A program made the position numbers and the translations under genes. A stretch of 64,000 nt of DNA from Inquilinus limosus DSM 16000 (GTDB taxonomy: Bacteria > Pseudomonadota > Alphaproteobacteria > DSM-16000 > Inquilinaceae). The DNA lies in assembly GCF_000423185.1 (NCBI RefSeq), contig NZ_AUHM01000019.1, positions 86,117-150,116 on the forward strand, given 5' to 3'. The first letter of the stretch is position 1. Each line of letters opens with the position of its first letter. Positions 1 to 9,206 of this stretch are shown piece by piece. The notes beneath the pieces were generated by a model that saw nothing but the letters and a program-made list of their open reading frames with translations, ran no database searches and was not told the DNA's origin.

Positions 1-505
1 CGCCCTGGATCAGCACATCGTCCTGGCCGGCGGGATCGTCGGCATGGATGCCGAACGGGTTCTCCGGCGTCACCGCCTCGGTCGAGGCCGTGCCCAGCTT
101 GCCGTCCTGGCCCGGCAGCCGGTAGGCCCATTGCCATTGCTGGCCCAGCACCTCGACCTCGGCCGCGTCGTCCGGCACGGTGACGAACTGGGCCCAGACC
201 ACGAGGCCGGGCGCCAGCATGGCGATGACGCCGACCGCGGTGGCGACCGTCAGCCAGCCCTCCAGCCGCTTGTTCTCCGGCTTGTAGTCGGCGACGTTGC
301 CCTCGCGGTGGCGGAAGCGCCAGACGCAATAGGCGATGAACAGGACGATCGCGGTGAACACGACACCCGTGATCCAGAAGGTGATCTCGATGGTGCCGTC
401 GATGTAGTGCCAGTTGGAGGCGATCGGCGTCCACCACCACGGGCTCAGCAGGTGGAACACCACCGAGCCCACGGCGACCAGAACCAGGACGAGCGCGGTC
501 TTCAT
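1..505 (-). CDS. coxB: Cytochrome c oxidase subunit II, 3' end outside window
   Basis: Reading the minus strand from an ATG at 505 gives 168 residues open to the window edge. The product has two hydrophobic helices (about residues 4-22 and 37-58) followed by the start of the periplasmic cupredoxin domain. The aromatic stretch GQQWQWAYRLPG near residue 125 is typical of subunit II of heme-copper oxidases, which takes electrons from cytochrome c at a CuA centre. The CuA ligands would lie beyond position 1 and cannot be checked. The class I cytochrome c gene lies upstream on the same strand, consistent with a respiratory locus. The overall type is clear; the oxidase class (aa3-type versus a variant) is not. 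Confidence 0.85.
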   Translation of the reverse strand, partial: MKTALVLVLVAVGSVVFHLLSPWWWTPIASNWHYIDGTIEITFWITGVVFTAIVLFIAYCVWRFRHREGNVADYKPENKRLEGWLTVATAVGVIAMLAPGLVVWAQFVTVPDDAAEVEVLGQQWQWAYRLPGQDGKLGTASTEAVTPENPFGIHADDPAGQDDVLIQG

Positions 506-862
506 CTCCGGTCATCCCCGTCTTGATGCGGTTGCACGGACGAGAAAGGCCGGGATCGGAGCCGAGGTCGGTTTCGGGTGGGATGGGGATGCGGCACAGC
601 GCGGGGGCGTCCTGCACCCCGGCCCGTGTGGCCGGCGCGGCGGTCTCCCCCTGATGGTGGCCACATCTTCATCGATGGCGGCCTTCGCACTCGTCGAGGC
701 CGGCCGGCTTCTTTCCTCGGCCCGGGCCGTCCCGCATCACGGTCGACGCGAGGACGACCCTACCGCTTCGGACTTGTCCGGCCTTGGCCTGTAGATCGAT
801 GATGCGTGGCGGGGCGCTGCGTTGTCAACCGATGTCGGGCAGCAGCCGGCGCCCCTGCCCGC
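506..862. other. Spacer without a gene, between cytochrome c and coxB
   Basis: This stretch of 357 bases lies between two minus-strand genes. No open frame with coding character and no clear hairpin terminator was recognised. It may carry the coxB promoter, but no convincing -35/-10 pair was seen. Confidence 0.5.
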
Positions 863-1255
863 TCACTTCTTCTTGCCGTCGGCGTCGTACTGCTTGAGGA
901 AGGCGATCAGGTCGTCGATCTGCTTGTCGTTCTTCAGGCCGACATAGGCCATCTTGGTGCCGGGAATCTTGGTCCGCGGGGCCTTGATGTATTCGCGGAA
1001 CACCGCCTCGTCCCAGGTGATGCCGGAGTTCTTGTTGGCCTCGGAATAGTTGTAGCCCTCGACCGAGCCGGAATGGCGGCCGAACAGCCCGTTCAACTTG
1101 GGCCCGACGCCGTTCTTGGCGGTTTCGCCGACCTGGTGGCAGGCCCGGCACTGCTGGAACACCTTCTCGCCCGCCGCCGGGTCGCCATCCGCCCGGGCGC
1201 TCGTGGTCAGGGCCGCGAGGGCCAGGGCCGCGATCAGGGTCGAACGCATCATCAC
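863..1255 (-). CDS. Class I cytochrome c (c550/c2-like)
   Basis: A 130-residue protein with a Sec signal peptide (about residues 1-22, cut after ARA). It has one heme-attachment motif CRACH (C36, C39, H40) and a distal methionine in PGTKMAY (M102). This is the layout of soluble periplasmic mono-heme cytochromes c that shuttle electrons between bc1 and terminal oxidases. An AGGAGG sequence precedes the first of three consecutive ATG codons, which supports the chosen start. It lies upstream of and parallel to the oxidase subunit II gene, so a role as its electron donor is a reasonable inference. Confidence 0.92.
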   Translation of the reverse strand: MMMRSTLIAALALAALTTSARADGDPAAGEKVFQQCRACHQVGETAKNGVGPKLNGLFGRHSGSVEGYNYSEANKNSGITWDEAVFREYIKAPRTKIPGTKMAYVGLKNDKQIDDLIAFLKQYDADGKKK

Positions 1256-1521
1256 CGCATTCCTCCTGCTGGGATCGGGGCGTTGCCGCCGCCCAGATAC
1301 TCCGGCTTTCGGCCGCGGGCTTCAAGGCCCGCGCACGCGGCCGGCGCCGCTGCGAATCGTTCCGGACGAGAATCGTGTCGAGAATGACAGGGGACGGAAT
1401 GTCGCATCCGGGTTATACTTTGGTCCATGGCGGGTCGCGGCGGGCGTGACCGGCGGCCATGCCGGTCGCAGTGCCACGGTCGACGCGGGCCACCCTCGAA
1501 CCAAGTTCGGGAGGAACGGAC

Positions 1522-2382
1522 ATGACCATCCGAAACCCCCTGGAATGGGGAGCGGACCAGCTCAAATTCGGCGGGCACGCCGTGCGCTCCGGCAGCCGGA
1601 CCGTGTTCCACGCCGAGGAGAATCCGAATGCCCTGGCCCCGGCGGTGCACCGCATCGGCCTGGCCGATCTGCGCGACGCCCTGGCCAAGGGCCTCGAGGA
1701 TTTCGGCCATTACCGCACCGACGTGCTGTATCTGTGCCTGATCTACCCGGTGGTCGGCCTGGTGCTGGCCCGGGCCATGGTCGGGCAGGACATGATCCCG
1801 CTGCTGTTCCCGCTGGCCTCGGGCTTCGCCCTGATCGGCCCCTTCGCCGCGATCGGCCTGTACGAGATGAGCCGGCGGCGGGAGATGGGCCAGCCGTGCA
1901 GCTGGGGCGCCGCCTTCGACGTGCTGCGCACGCCCCGCTTCGGCGTGATCCTGATGGTCGGCGCGATCCTGGCGGCGATCTTCGTGCTGTGGATGTTCCT
2001 GGCCTGGGTCATCTACAACAACACCCTCGGCCCGGGCGAGCCCGAGTCGCTCGGGTTGTTCCTGGGCGACGTGTTCGGCACCTCGGCCGGCTGGACGATG
2101 ATCGTCGTCGGCTGCGGCATCGGCTTCGTCTTCGCCGTCGCGGCGATGGCGATCGGCGTGGTGTCCTTCCCGCTGCTGCTGGACCGCGACGTCGGCGCCG
2201 ACACCGCGATCTGGACCTCGATCCGCGCCGTCGCGGCGAACCCGATCCCGATGGCGGCCTGGGGCCTGATCGTCGCCGCCGGCCTCGTGGTCGGCTCGAT
2301 CCCGCTTTTCGTCGGGCTGATCGTGGTCATGCCGGTGCTCGGCCACGCCACCTGGCACCTGTACCGCAAGCTGGTGAATTGA
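1522..2382 (+). CDS. DUF2189-type integral membrane protein
   Basis: A 286-residue protein with about six hydrophobic segments, grouped as pairs (near residues 75-115, 145-175, 195-225 and 245-275), and the conserved FALIGPFAAIGLYEMSRR stretch of the DUF2189 family. Function is unknown for the family. The ATG at 1522 follows a GGGAGGAACGGAC ribosome site; an in-frame ATG at 1459 lacks one. It stands alone, divergent from the cytochrome c gene. Confidence 0.85.
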   Translation: MTIRNPLEWGADQLKFGGHAVRSGSRTVFHAEENPNALAPAVHRIGLADLRDALAKGLEDFGHYRTDVLYLCLIYPVVGLVLARAMVGQDMIPLLFPLASGFALIGPFAAIGLYEMSRRREMGQPCSWGAAFDVLRTPRFGVILMVGAILAAIFVLWMFLAWVIYNNTLGPGEPESLGLFLGDVFGTSAGWTMIVVGCGIGFVFAVAAMAIGVVSFPLLLDRDVGADTAIWTSIRAVAANPIPMAAWGLIVAAGLVVGSIPLFVGLIVVMPVLGHATWHLYRKLVN

Positions 2383-2427
2383 TCCCCCTGCCCGGCCGCC
2401 GGCCTGAGCTGGCGGCCGGACGCGGGG

Positions 2428-4032
2428 TCAATGCCCTCCGCCTCCGCCGCCGGCCCCCTTCCGCATGACGAAGACGCAGGCGGCCGAGGCCAGCAGGATC
2501 ACGCCCAGCACGGCGAAGGTATCGCTGAAGCCCATCACCAGCGACTGCGCCCGCACGGTCTTGCCGATGGCGATCACCGCCTGGTGCTTGGCGGTGGCCG
2601 GGTCGGACACGCCGCTCGACAGGAAATACTGGGTCAGCTGGTCGATCCGCGCCCGCGTCTCCTCCCGGAACAGCGTCACCGACTGGCCGATGATGTTGGA
2701 GTGGTACTGCTCGCGCTTGGTCACGATGGTGCCCAGCAGCGCCGTGCCGAAGGCGCCGCCGAGGTTGCGCAGCATGTTGAACAGGCCCGAGGCCGCGGCG
2801 GATTCGTGCCGGGCGATGCCGGCCATGGCGATGGCCGAGAGCGGCGCCATCACCACCGCCTGGCCGAGGGCGCGGACGATGTTCGGCAGCCACAGCTGGT
2901 CGCTGCCGTAGACCAGCGACATATGCGTGTTCATGAAGCAGCTGCCGGCGAAGACCAGCAGCCCCCCGGCCACCAGCCAGCGCGCATCCATCCGCCCCAT
3001 CAGCATCGGCACCAGTGGGATGATCAGCAGCTGCGGCAGGCCGGTCCAGGCCACCACCATGCCGATCTGCTCGGAGTCGTAGCCCTGGACCTGGGCCAGG
3101 TACTGCGGCAGCAGATAGGCGGCGCCGTAGAGGGCGAAGCCGAGGAAGACGTTCGCCAGGGTGCCGAAGCCGAAGTTCCGCCGCGTCAGCAGGCGGAGAT
3201 CGACCGCCGGCTTCTTCGCCACCTTCAGCTCGATCCACAGGAACAGCGACAGGAAGACGATGGCGACCGCGGTCAGCCGGACGATGAAGGGCGACCCGAA
3301 CCAGTCGTTCTTGTTGCCCTCCTCCAGCACCGTCTGCAGCGCCGCCAGGCCGATCGCCATGGTGCCGATGCCGAGCCAGTCGCCCTCCTTCAGCAGGTGA
3401 AGCCGCATCGGCTCGCGCTCCAGCGTCGCGGCCAGCCCGGCCAGCATGAAGGCGCCCGGCACCAGGTTGATGTAGAAGATGTACTGCCAGCCGTAATTGT
3501 CGGTCAGCCAGCCGCCGATGGTCGGGCCGATCGCCGGCGCGAAGGTGGCGGTGATGGCGAACAGCGCCATGCCCATCGGCCGCTGCGCCAGCGGCAGCCT
3601 GGTCATCACCAGCGTGAACGCCATCGGGATCAGCACGCCGCCGGTGAAGCCCTGGATGCCGCGCAGCAGGATCATCTCGCCGAGATTGGCGGCGAAGGCG
3701 CAGGCCACCGAGAACACCAGGAACAGCGCGGTGTTGACCAGCAGGAAGCGGCGGAAGGAGAAGACCTGGCTGAGATAGGCGGTCAGCGGGATGACGATGA
3801 TCTCGCCGATCAGATAGGAGGTCGAGATCCAGGCGCCGTTGTCCACGCCGGTGCCGATGCCGCCCTCGATCTGCGGCAGCGAGGCGTTGGTGATCTGGAT
3901 GTTCAGCACCGCCATGAAGGCGCCGAGCAGGCCGGAGAAGACCGAGATCCAGGTGGTCAGGCTGGCGCGGTCGGCGGAGCCGGCGGCAGGCCCGGCCGGC
4001 GGGGCGCCGGCGGCAACGCTGGGGGAAGACAT
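2428..4032 (-). CDS. emrB: DHA2-family drug efflux transporter (EmrB/QacA type)
   Basis: A 534-residue major facilitator protein with about 14 predicted membrane helices. Motif A-like and motif C-like sequences are visible, such as the ATFAPAIGPTIGGWLTDNYG segment near residue 160. The family exports hydrophobic compounds by proton antiport. In Gram-negative bacteria it works with a periplasmic adaptor of the EmrA type. That adaptor gene lies 25 bases upstream on the same strand, which supports a two-gene efflux operon. The substrate cannot be told from sequence. The C-terminus ends in a glycine-rich tail. Confidence 0.92.
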   Translation of the reverse strand: MSSPSVAAGAPPAGPAAGSADRASLTTWISVFSGLLGAFMAVLNIQITNASLPQIEGGIGTGVDNGAWISTSYLIGEIIVIPLTAYLSQVFSFRRFLLVNTALFLVFSVACAFAANLGEMILLRGIQGFTGGVLIPMAFTLVMTRLPLAQRPMGMALFAITATFAPAIGPTIGGWLTDNYGWQYIFYINLVPGAFMLAGLAATLEREPMRLHLLKEGDWLGIGTMAIGLAALQTVLEEGNKNDWFGSPFIVRLTAVAIVFLSLFLWIELKVAKKPAVDLRLLTRRNFGFGTLANVFLGFALYGAAYLLPQYLAQVQGYDSEQIGMVVAWTGLPQLLIIPLVPMLMGRMDARWLVAGGLLVFAGSCFMNTHMSLVYGSDQLWLPNIVRALGQAVVMAPLSAIAMAGIARHESAAASGLFNMLRNLGGAFGTALLGTIVTKREQYHSNIIGQSVTLFREETRARIDQLTQYFLSSGVSDPATAKHQAVIAIGKTVRAQSLVMGFSDTFAVLGVILLASAACVFVMRKGAGGGGGGH

Positions 4033-4057
4033 GGCTGTGGCCCTCCGGCCGCGGCGC

Positions 4058-5194
4058 TCAATGCGCCGCGGCGGCGTCCTTGGTATCGATCGTGGCGATC
4101 ACCGACATTCCGGGGCGCAGCTGGCCCGCCAGCGGCTCGTCGCGGTCGAGCACGATCTTCACCGGGATGCGCTGGACGATCTTGGTGAAGTTGCCGGTGG
4201 CGTTGTCCGGCGGCAGCAGGGCGAATTCCTGGCCGCTGGCCGGGGACAGGCTGTCGACATGGCCGTGGATCTCGGCGTCCGGATAGGTGTCGACCGAGAT
4301 GTCGACCGGCTGGCCCAGATGCACGTCGGTCAGCTGCGTCTCCTTGAAGTTGGCGACGACATAGGTCTCGGCCAGCGGCACCACAGCCATCAGCTGGGTG
4401 CCGGCCTGGACATACTGCCCGACCCGCAGGCTGCGGTTGCCGATCGTGCCGGCCACCGGAGCGGTGATGGTGGTGTAGCCGAGGTTGAGCTCGGCCTGGC
4501 GCTGCGCCGCCTGGTCGGCCGCGAGCGCGGCCTTCGCCTTCTCCAGCTGGGCGCGCAGCACGTCAAGCTGCTTCTCGGCCGCGGTCACCGCCGCCTGGTC
4601 GCGCTGCAGCGTGGCGGTCGCCGACTGCAGGTTGGAGGTGACCTGCTGCGCCTGCTGGACGCTGCCGTTGCCGGTCTTGGCCAGCGCCGTGTAGCGGTCG
4701 AATTGCTGCTGGGCGAAGGTCACCGCCGCCTGGTCCACCCCGACGGTGGCGCGGGCCTGGTCGATCGCCGCCGCCTGCTGCTGGATCGCGGCCTCGGCAT
4801 TGGCGACATCGGCCTGGGCGGCCAGGACATCGGCCTTGGCCCGGTCCAGCGCCACGGCATAGTCGCGGTCGTCGATCCGGGCCAGCGGTTGGCCCGCCGT
4901 GACCGCTTGGTTGTCCTGCACCAGGACCTCGGCGATGTAGCCGGAGACCTTCGGCGCGATGATGGTCGAGTCCGCCTTCACATAGGCGTCGTCAGTCGAT
5001 TCGAGAAATCGGCCGACGGTCCACCAGTTCCAGCCGAACCAGGCGGCGCCGGCCAGGACGACGACCCCGAGCGGCAGCAGCAGCGCCTTGCGCCCGAAGC
5101 GGCGGCGCGGGGTCGCCGGCGCGGCCGGCACGGTCTCGCTGGCGTCCGGCGCCGGCGCGGTGCGGAGCTGGGCCGGCTGAACCTGGTGCGTCAT
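4058..5194 (-). CDS. emrA: HlyD/EmrA-family periplasmic adaptor of efflux pump
   Basis: A 378-residue membrane-fusion protein with a cytoplasmic N-terminus and one membrane anchor (about residues 37-57). A biotinyl-lipoyl-like half-motif (STDDAYVKADS..I.PKVSGYI) follows, then a long alpha-hairpin coiled coil rich in Ala/Gln, the second lipoyl half (TTITAPVAGTIGNRSLRVGQ), and a beta-barrel end. The ATG at 5194 follows GGAGGG; longer in-frame extensions have no ribosome site. It precedes the DHA2 transporter in an operon and is divergent from a TetR regulator. It would link the inner-membrane pump to an outer-membrane channel, which is not encoded here. Confidence 0.92.
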   Translation of the reverse strand: MTHQVQPAQLRTAPAPDASETVPAAPATPRRRFGRKALLLPLGVVVLAGAAWFGWNWWTVGRFLESTDDAYVKADSTIIAPKVSGYIAEVLVQDNQAVTAGQPLARIDDRDYAVALDRAKADVLAAQADVANAEAAIQQQAAAIDQARATVGVDQAAVTFAQQQFDRYTALAKTGNGSVQQAQQVTSNLQSATATLQRDQAAVTAAEKQLDVLRAQLEKAKAALAADQAAQRQAELNLGYTTITAPVAGTIGNRSLRVGQYVQAGTQLMAVVPLAETYVVANFKETQLTDVHLGQPVDISVDTYPDAEIHGHVDSLSPASGQEFALLPPDNATGNFTKIVQRIPVKIVLDRDEPLAGQLRPGMSVIATIDTKDAAAAH

Positions 5195-5270
5195 GGCTGT
5201 TGCCCTCCAAAGCCGAAACCGCCGGTCGCCGGCCGACTTCAAAAGGCGGCGGGAACGTTCAGGCGATTTA

Positions 5271-5288
5271 GGAAACTTGACGGTTTCC
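5271..5288. promoter_or_regulatory. Candidate TetR operator in the emrA/tetR intergenic region
   Basis: A perfect 6+6 inverted repeat GGAAAC-TTGACG-GTTTCC lies in the 150-base space between the divergent efflux operon and the TetR gene. Its spacer contains TTGACG, a good -35 hexamer for the regulator's own promoter. Position and symmetry suggest autoregulation and control of the pump. This is inference from sequence only. Confidence 0.5.
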
Positions 5289-5344
5289 AGCAAAAGATGG
5301 GAGATGCGGGTTGATTGCGCAAATGCGCGACCGAGGGGCCAGAC

Positions 5345-5992
5345 ATGCAGGAAACGCCGAAACGGCCGCGCGGCCGTCCACCGCTGCGCAGCGACGAGGA
5401 GACGAAGCGCCTGATCCTGGCGGCGGCGACCCGGATCTTCCTGGCCCAGGGCTTCGGCGGCACCAGCATGGAGGCGGTGGCGCAGGCGGCCGGCGTGTCG
5501 AAGAAGACGATCTACCGCTTCGTCGACACCAAGGAGCAGCTGCTGGAGGCGGTGATCGATGCGCGGTCGGAAGCGCTGCGGTCGCCGATCGGGCGCGATG
5601 CCGGCCCCGACCCGGCGGCGGCGGAGCAGGCGTTGCGCCAGTTCCTGCAGGAGCTGGCGCGGCTGGTGCTGTCGGAGGAGACGGTGGCGCTGAACCGCCT
5701 GGTCCATGCCGAGGCCCTGCGCTTCCCGGAGATGGCGAAGGCCTTCTACCAGGCCGGGCCGGTGCGCAACGCGGAGGCGCTGGCGGACTGGCTGCAGGCG
5801 CAGCACCGGCACGGCGTGCTGCGTTTCGACGGCGGCATGGACACGGCGCGGATGCTGATCTCAATGGTGATCGCGGAGCCGCTGCGCGCCACCACGCTCG
5901 GCGTCGCCCCACTGCCGACGCAGGAGGAGATCGACCGCCGGGTCGACGAGGCGGTCGAGATCTTCCTGCGCGGCAGCTTGGTGCCGCGCTAG
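5345..5992 (+). CDS. TetR/AcrR-family transcriptional regulator
   Basis: A 215-residue protein with an N-terminal TetR helix-turn-helix (FGGTSMEAVAQAAGVSKKTIYRFV, residues about 34-58, written here in part as FGGTSMEAVAQ..GVSKKTIYRF). The divergent ligand-binding C-terminal domain resembles those of AcrR-like efflux regulators. The ATG at 5345 follows GAGGGG; an ATG ten codons upstream lacks a ribosome site. Its divergent position makes it the likely repressor of the EmrAB pump. Confidence 0.9.
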   Translation: MQETPKRPRGRPPLRSDEETKRLILAAATRIFLAQGFGGTSMEAVAQAAGVSKKTIYRFVDTKEQLLEAVIDARSEALRSPIGRDAGPDPAAAEQALRQFLQELARLVLSEETVALNRLVHAEALRFPEMAKAFYQAGPVRNAEALADWLQAQHRHGVLRFDGGMDTARMLISMVIAEPLRATTLGVAPLPTQEEIDRRVDEAVEIFLRGSLVPR

Positions 5993-6021
5993 GCGCCCGC
6001 GGCCGCCGTGGGGCTACGGCC

Positions 6022-7935
6022 TCACAGCACGAAATCCGCCGCCGTCAGGGCGTGATCGGACAGGACGGTAATGATCGAATCCGGCTGCTTGTCTCCGTTC
6101 ACATCCAGATAGACGCCCTGGCGGCCGTCGCCGAAATCGACGACCCGCAGCTCGCCCGCGAAGCCGCCGAAGCCGCCGGTGCCGAAGGTGAAGGCGGTGT
6201 CGCCGTTCCCAACGTTGCCGTCCGCGTCGATCGCCGAGAGGTCGATCCTGTCACCCATGGCGAAGTCCGCGATCGTGTCTTTGCCCGACCCGGCCACGGT
6301 GCTCTCGGTGGTGCTGGTGTAGACGAAGCGATCGTTGCCGGCCCCGCCCTTCAGCACGTCAGCGCCGCCGCCGCCGGTGAGGACGTCATCGCCGGCTATG
6401 CCCCAGAGGGTGTTGGCATTGTCGTCGCCGGTCAGCGTGTCGTTGAAGCCGGAGCCCTGCACCTGTTCGATCCCGCTCAGCGTATCGCCCGCAGCATCGC
6501 CACCCGACATCGCGCCGGTCGCCAGGTCGACCGACACCGCCCCGGCAGAGCCGGCGTAGACGGCCGTGTCGATGCCGGCCGCGCCGATGATCGTGTCCGC
6601 CCCGGCGGCACCTTCGATGATGTCGTTGCCGTCACCGCCGTCGATCGTGTCGTCGCCCACACCGCCATAGACATTGTCGTGGCCGGCCTCGCCGAAGACC
6701 TCGTCGCTGCCGAGCCCGGCGTCGACCGAGTCGTTGCCGGTGCCGCCATGGATGGCGTCGAACCCGCCGCCGCCGACGAGACGGTCGGCGCCGTCGCCGC
6801 CGTCGAGGCCGTCGTCGCCGTCCTCGCCCGAGAGCGCGTCGTCGCCGCCATTGCCGACGAGCGTGTCGTTGCCGAGCTCACCACCCAGGATGTTGCGGCC
6901 TCCATCGCCGGTCAGGCTGTCGTCATGGCTCGAGCCGTAGAGATTCTCGATGCCGGTGAGCGTGTCACCCTCGGCGTCGCCGCCGTTGGCGGTGTGGGTG
7001 GCCAGGTCGACGATCACCGCCGCCGTCGAGCCCTGGTAGTTCGCGAAATCCGACCCGTCACCGCCGATCAGTTGGTCCGCCCCCGCGCCGCCGTGAAGCG
7101 TGTCGTCACCCGCGCCGCCATCCAGTGTATTGGCGCCGGCGTTGCCCGAAAGGCGGTCGGCGAGGGCGGAGCCGGTAATGTTCTCGATGTTGGCCAGCGT
7201 ATCGCCCTGGGCGTCGCCGCCGCTGCCGGTGCCGGCCGCCAGGTCGATGGTGACCCCCGCGGACGAGGTCGTGTAGTCGGCGGTATCGATGCCATCCTGC
7301 CCGCCCAGCTGGTCGGCCCCGGCGCCGCCGTCGAGCCGGTCATCGCCGAGCCCCCCGTTCAGCTGGTCGTTGCCGTCACCACCCGCGAGCCGGTCCGCGC
7401 CCGAGCCGGCGTTGACGAGGTCGTCGCCCCCGGCGGCCGAGAGGGTGTCGTCGCCGTCCCAGCCCCAGAGCTGGTTGTCGCCCGCATCGCCCGTCAGATG
7501 GTCGGCGAAATTGCTGCCGTTCAGCTTCTCGATGCCCGAATAGGTGTCGCCTTCGGCCTCGCCGCCGGCCCCGGCGCCGCCCGATCCGAGATCGATGGTC
7601 ACGGCGGCCGGCGAGCTGAAATAATCGACAAAGTCGCTGCCGGCCCCGCCGTTCAGCACATCGGCCCCTGCCCTCCCGACGAGGACATCGTCACCGTCAT
7701 CGCCGTTGAGGATGTCGTTGCCGTCGCCGCCGTCGACCGTGTCCTGGTCCGCCCCGCCGTGGAGGATGTCATTCCCGATGTTTCCGGTGACCTGGTCGTC
7801 CCCGTCACCGCCATCGATCGTATCGTCGCCGCCGGCGCCGCCGAGCACATCATTGCCGCCGAGGCCGCTGACCGTGTCGGCATCGGCCGTGCCGGGGTAG
7901 AAATCCGCGCCCGGCGTTCCCATGAAATCCGCCAT
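6022..7935 (-). CDS. RTX repeat (hemolysin-type calcium-binding) secreted protein
   Basis: A protein of about 637 residues made almost entirely of GGxGxDxLx nonapeptide repeats, which fold as a calcium-binding parallel beta-roll. Four larger modules recur, each with a V.IDLA.G..SGGDA.GDTL.GIE..GS core followed by a run of nonapeptides. The C-terminal ~90 residues (DRIDLSAIDADG, then an acidic, Phe-ending tail) look like a serralysin-type type I secretion signal region. There is no signal peptide and no recognisable enzyme domain. No type I secretion genes lie nearby. The start is taken at ATG 7935, which has GGAG nine bases upstream; an in-frame GTG at 7977 is possible. Role (adhesin, matrix or S-layer-like) is unknown. 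Confidence 0.88.
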   Translation of the reverse strand: MADFMGTPGADFYPGTADADTVSGLGGNDVLGGAGGDDTIDGGDGDDQVTGNIGNDILHGGADQDTVDGGDGNDILNGDDGDDVLVGRAGADVLNGGAGSDFVDYFSSPAAVTIDLGSGGAGAGGEAEGDTYSGIEKLNGSNFADHLTGDAGDNQLWGWDGDDTLSAAGGDDLVNAGSGADRLAGGDGNDQLNGGLGDDRLDGGAGADQLGGQDGIDTADYTTSSAGVTIDLAAGTGSGGDAQGDTLANIENITGSALADRLSGNAGANTLDGGAGDDTLHGGAGADQLIGGDGSDFANYQGSTAAVIVDLATHTANGGDAEGDTLTGIENLYGSSHDDSLTGDGGRNILGGELGNDTLVGNGGDDALSGEDGDDGLDGGDGADRLVGGGGFDAIHGGTGNDSVDAGLGSDEVFGEAGHDNVYGGVGDDTIDGGDGNDIIEGAAGADTIIGAAGIDTAVYAGSAGAVSVDLATGAMSGGDAAGDTLSGIEQVQGSGFNDTLTGDDNANTLWGIAGDDVLTGGGGADVLKGGAGNDRFVYTSTTESTVAGSGKDTIADFAMGDRIDLSAIDADGNVGNGDTAFTFGTGGFGGFAGELRVVDFGDGRQGVYLDVNGDKQPDSIITVLSDHALTAADFVL

Positions 7936-8180
7936 TCCAACGATCTCCGTCATAATCGTGACCGGCGACGCCGTCACGGATCGGTATGAAGCCGCAGAAA
8001 GGAACGCGACCTTTGCGGCGGAATCCAGCGAAAAATTGCTGGGACACGGTTCGATTCCGCCTGGATCACGACGATATCGAAAACCCAGGGTCGAACCGCA
8101 AAGCGGGGGCGCTTCTCACCCGGTTTGATTTCCCTTCCTCAAATTTTGATGTTATCCCTTCAATCCAGGGAGGGGCTTCC

Positions 8181-9206
8181 GTGGCCAGGACGACGCTGCA
8201 AGACGTCGCACGGGAAGCCGGCGTCAGCGTCGCGACCGTGGATCGCGTGCTGAACGGGCGTGCCGGCATCCATGCGCGCATGGTCGACCGCGTGAAGGCG
8301 GCGGTCGAACGGCTGAACTACGAGCCGGACCGGCTGGCCTCGCGCCTGTCCCGGGCGCGCGATTTCCGCTTCACCGCGATCCTCCCGGTCGGCGCCAACG
8401 ACTTCATGGACAATCTGGAGCGGGAGTTCCGCACCCTCACCCGCCGCTACGCGGCCGAGCGGGTGGCGATCGACATCCTGCAGGTCGATGTCTTCGACGG
8501 CGAGGCCCTGGCCGAGGCGCTGGAGGCTCTGCCGCTGGAGATCGACGGTGTCGCCGTGGTGGCGCTGGACCATCCGGCGGTGGCCGAAGCCCTGAACGCC
8601 CTGGCGGCGCGCGGCACCATCGTGGTCACGCTGGTCTCCGACCTGCCCGGCGCCAAGCGGCGCCACTATGTCGGCCTCGACAACCACGCCGCCGGCCGCA
8701 CCGCGGCCAGCCTGCTGGGCCGGTTCCTCGACCCGCGCCGCGGCAAGGTCGGGCTGATCGCGGGCTCCCTGCAGCTGCGCGACCATATCGAGCGGCAATT
8801 CGGTTTCGAGCAGATCATCGCCCGGGAATACCCGCAGCTCGAGGTGCTGCCGCTGCGCGAGGCCCGCGACGACCCCGCCCGGGTGGAGGCCGCCGCCCGC
8901 ACCCTGCTGGACGAGAACCCGGACCTCGTCGGGCTGTACAATGTGGGCGGCGGCCAGCAGGGGGTGGTGGCCGCGCTGGAGGCGACCGGCCGCGCCCGCG
9001 ACGTGGTCTTCATCGGCCATGAGCTGACCGAGTTCACCCGCCGCCACCTGATCCGCGGCACCATCGACGCCGTCATCAACCAGGATGCGGGCCACATGGC
9101 GCGCAGCAGCATCCGGGTGCTGCTGGCCCTGCGCGAGGGCGTGCCGATCGTGCCGGACCAGGAGCGGATCCGGATCGACATCTTCATCCGGGACAACCTG
9201 CCATGA
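8181..9206 (+). CDS. LacI-family regulator of a sugar ABC operon
   Basis: A 341-residue protein starting at a GTG preceded by GGGAGGGG. The N-terminal LacI helix-turn-helix and hinge (TLQDVAREAGVSVATVDRVL, residues 4-23) is followed by a periplasmic-binding-protein-like effector domain. Its stop overlaps the ATG of the ATPase gene by four bases (ATGA), so the regulator is the first gene of the transporter operon it presumably controls. The effector sugar cannot be assigned. Confidence 0.92.
   Translation: MARTTLQDVAREAGVSVATVDRVLNGRAGIHARMVDRVKAAVERLNYEPDRLASRLSRARDFRFTAILPVGANDFMDNLEREFRTLTRRYAAERVAIDILQVDVFDGEALAEALEALPLEIDGVAVVALDHPAVAEALNALAARGTIVVTLVSDLPGAKRRHYVGLDNHAAGRTAASLLGRFLDPRRGKVGLIAGSLQLRDHIERQFGFEQIIAREYPQLEVLPLREARDDPARVEAAARTLLDENPDLVGLYNVGGGQQGVVAALEATGRARDVVFIGHELTEFTRRHLIRGTIDAVINQDAGHMARSSIRVLLALREGVPIVPDQERIRIDIFIRDNLP

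Noticed and set aside
6022..7935. Regularly spaced short repeats resembling a CRISPR array
   Set aside because: The repeats are coding, nine codons long and degenerate, giving RTX nonapeptides; no constant repeat with unique spacers and no cas genes.
5311..7989. A plus-strand open frame of 892 codons across the tetR end and the RTX gene
   Set aside because: It is the antisense shadow of the GC-rich RTX repeats and of tetR in another frame; the composition is Val/Ala/Arg repeats with no family match, while the minus-strand RTX reading is unmistakable.
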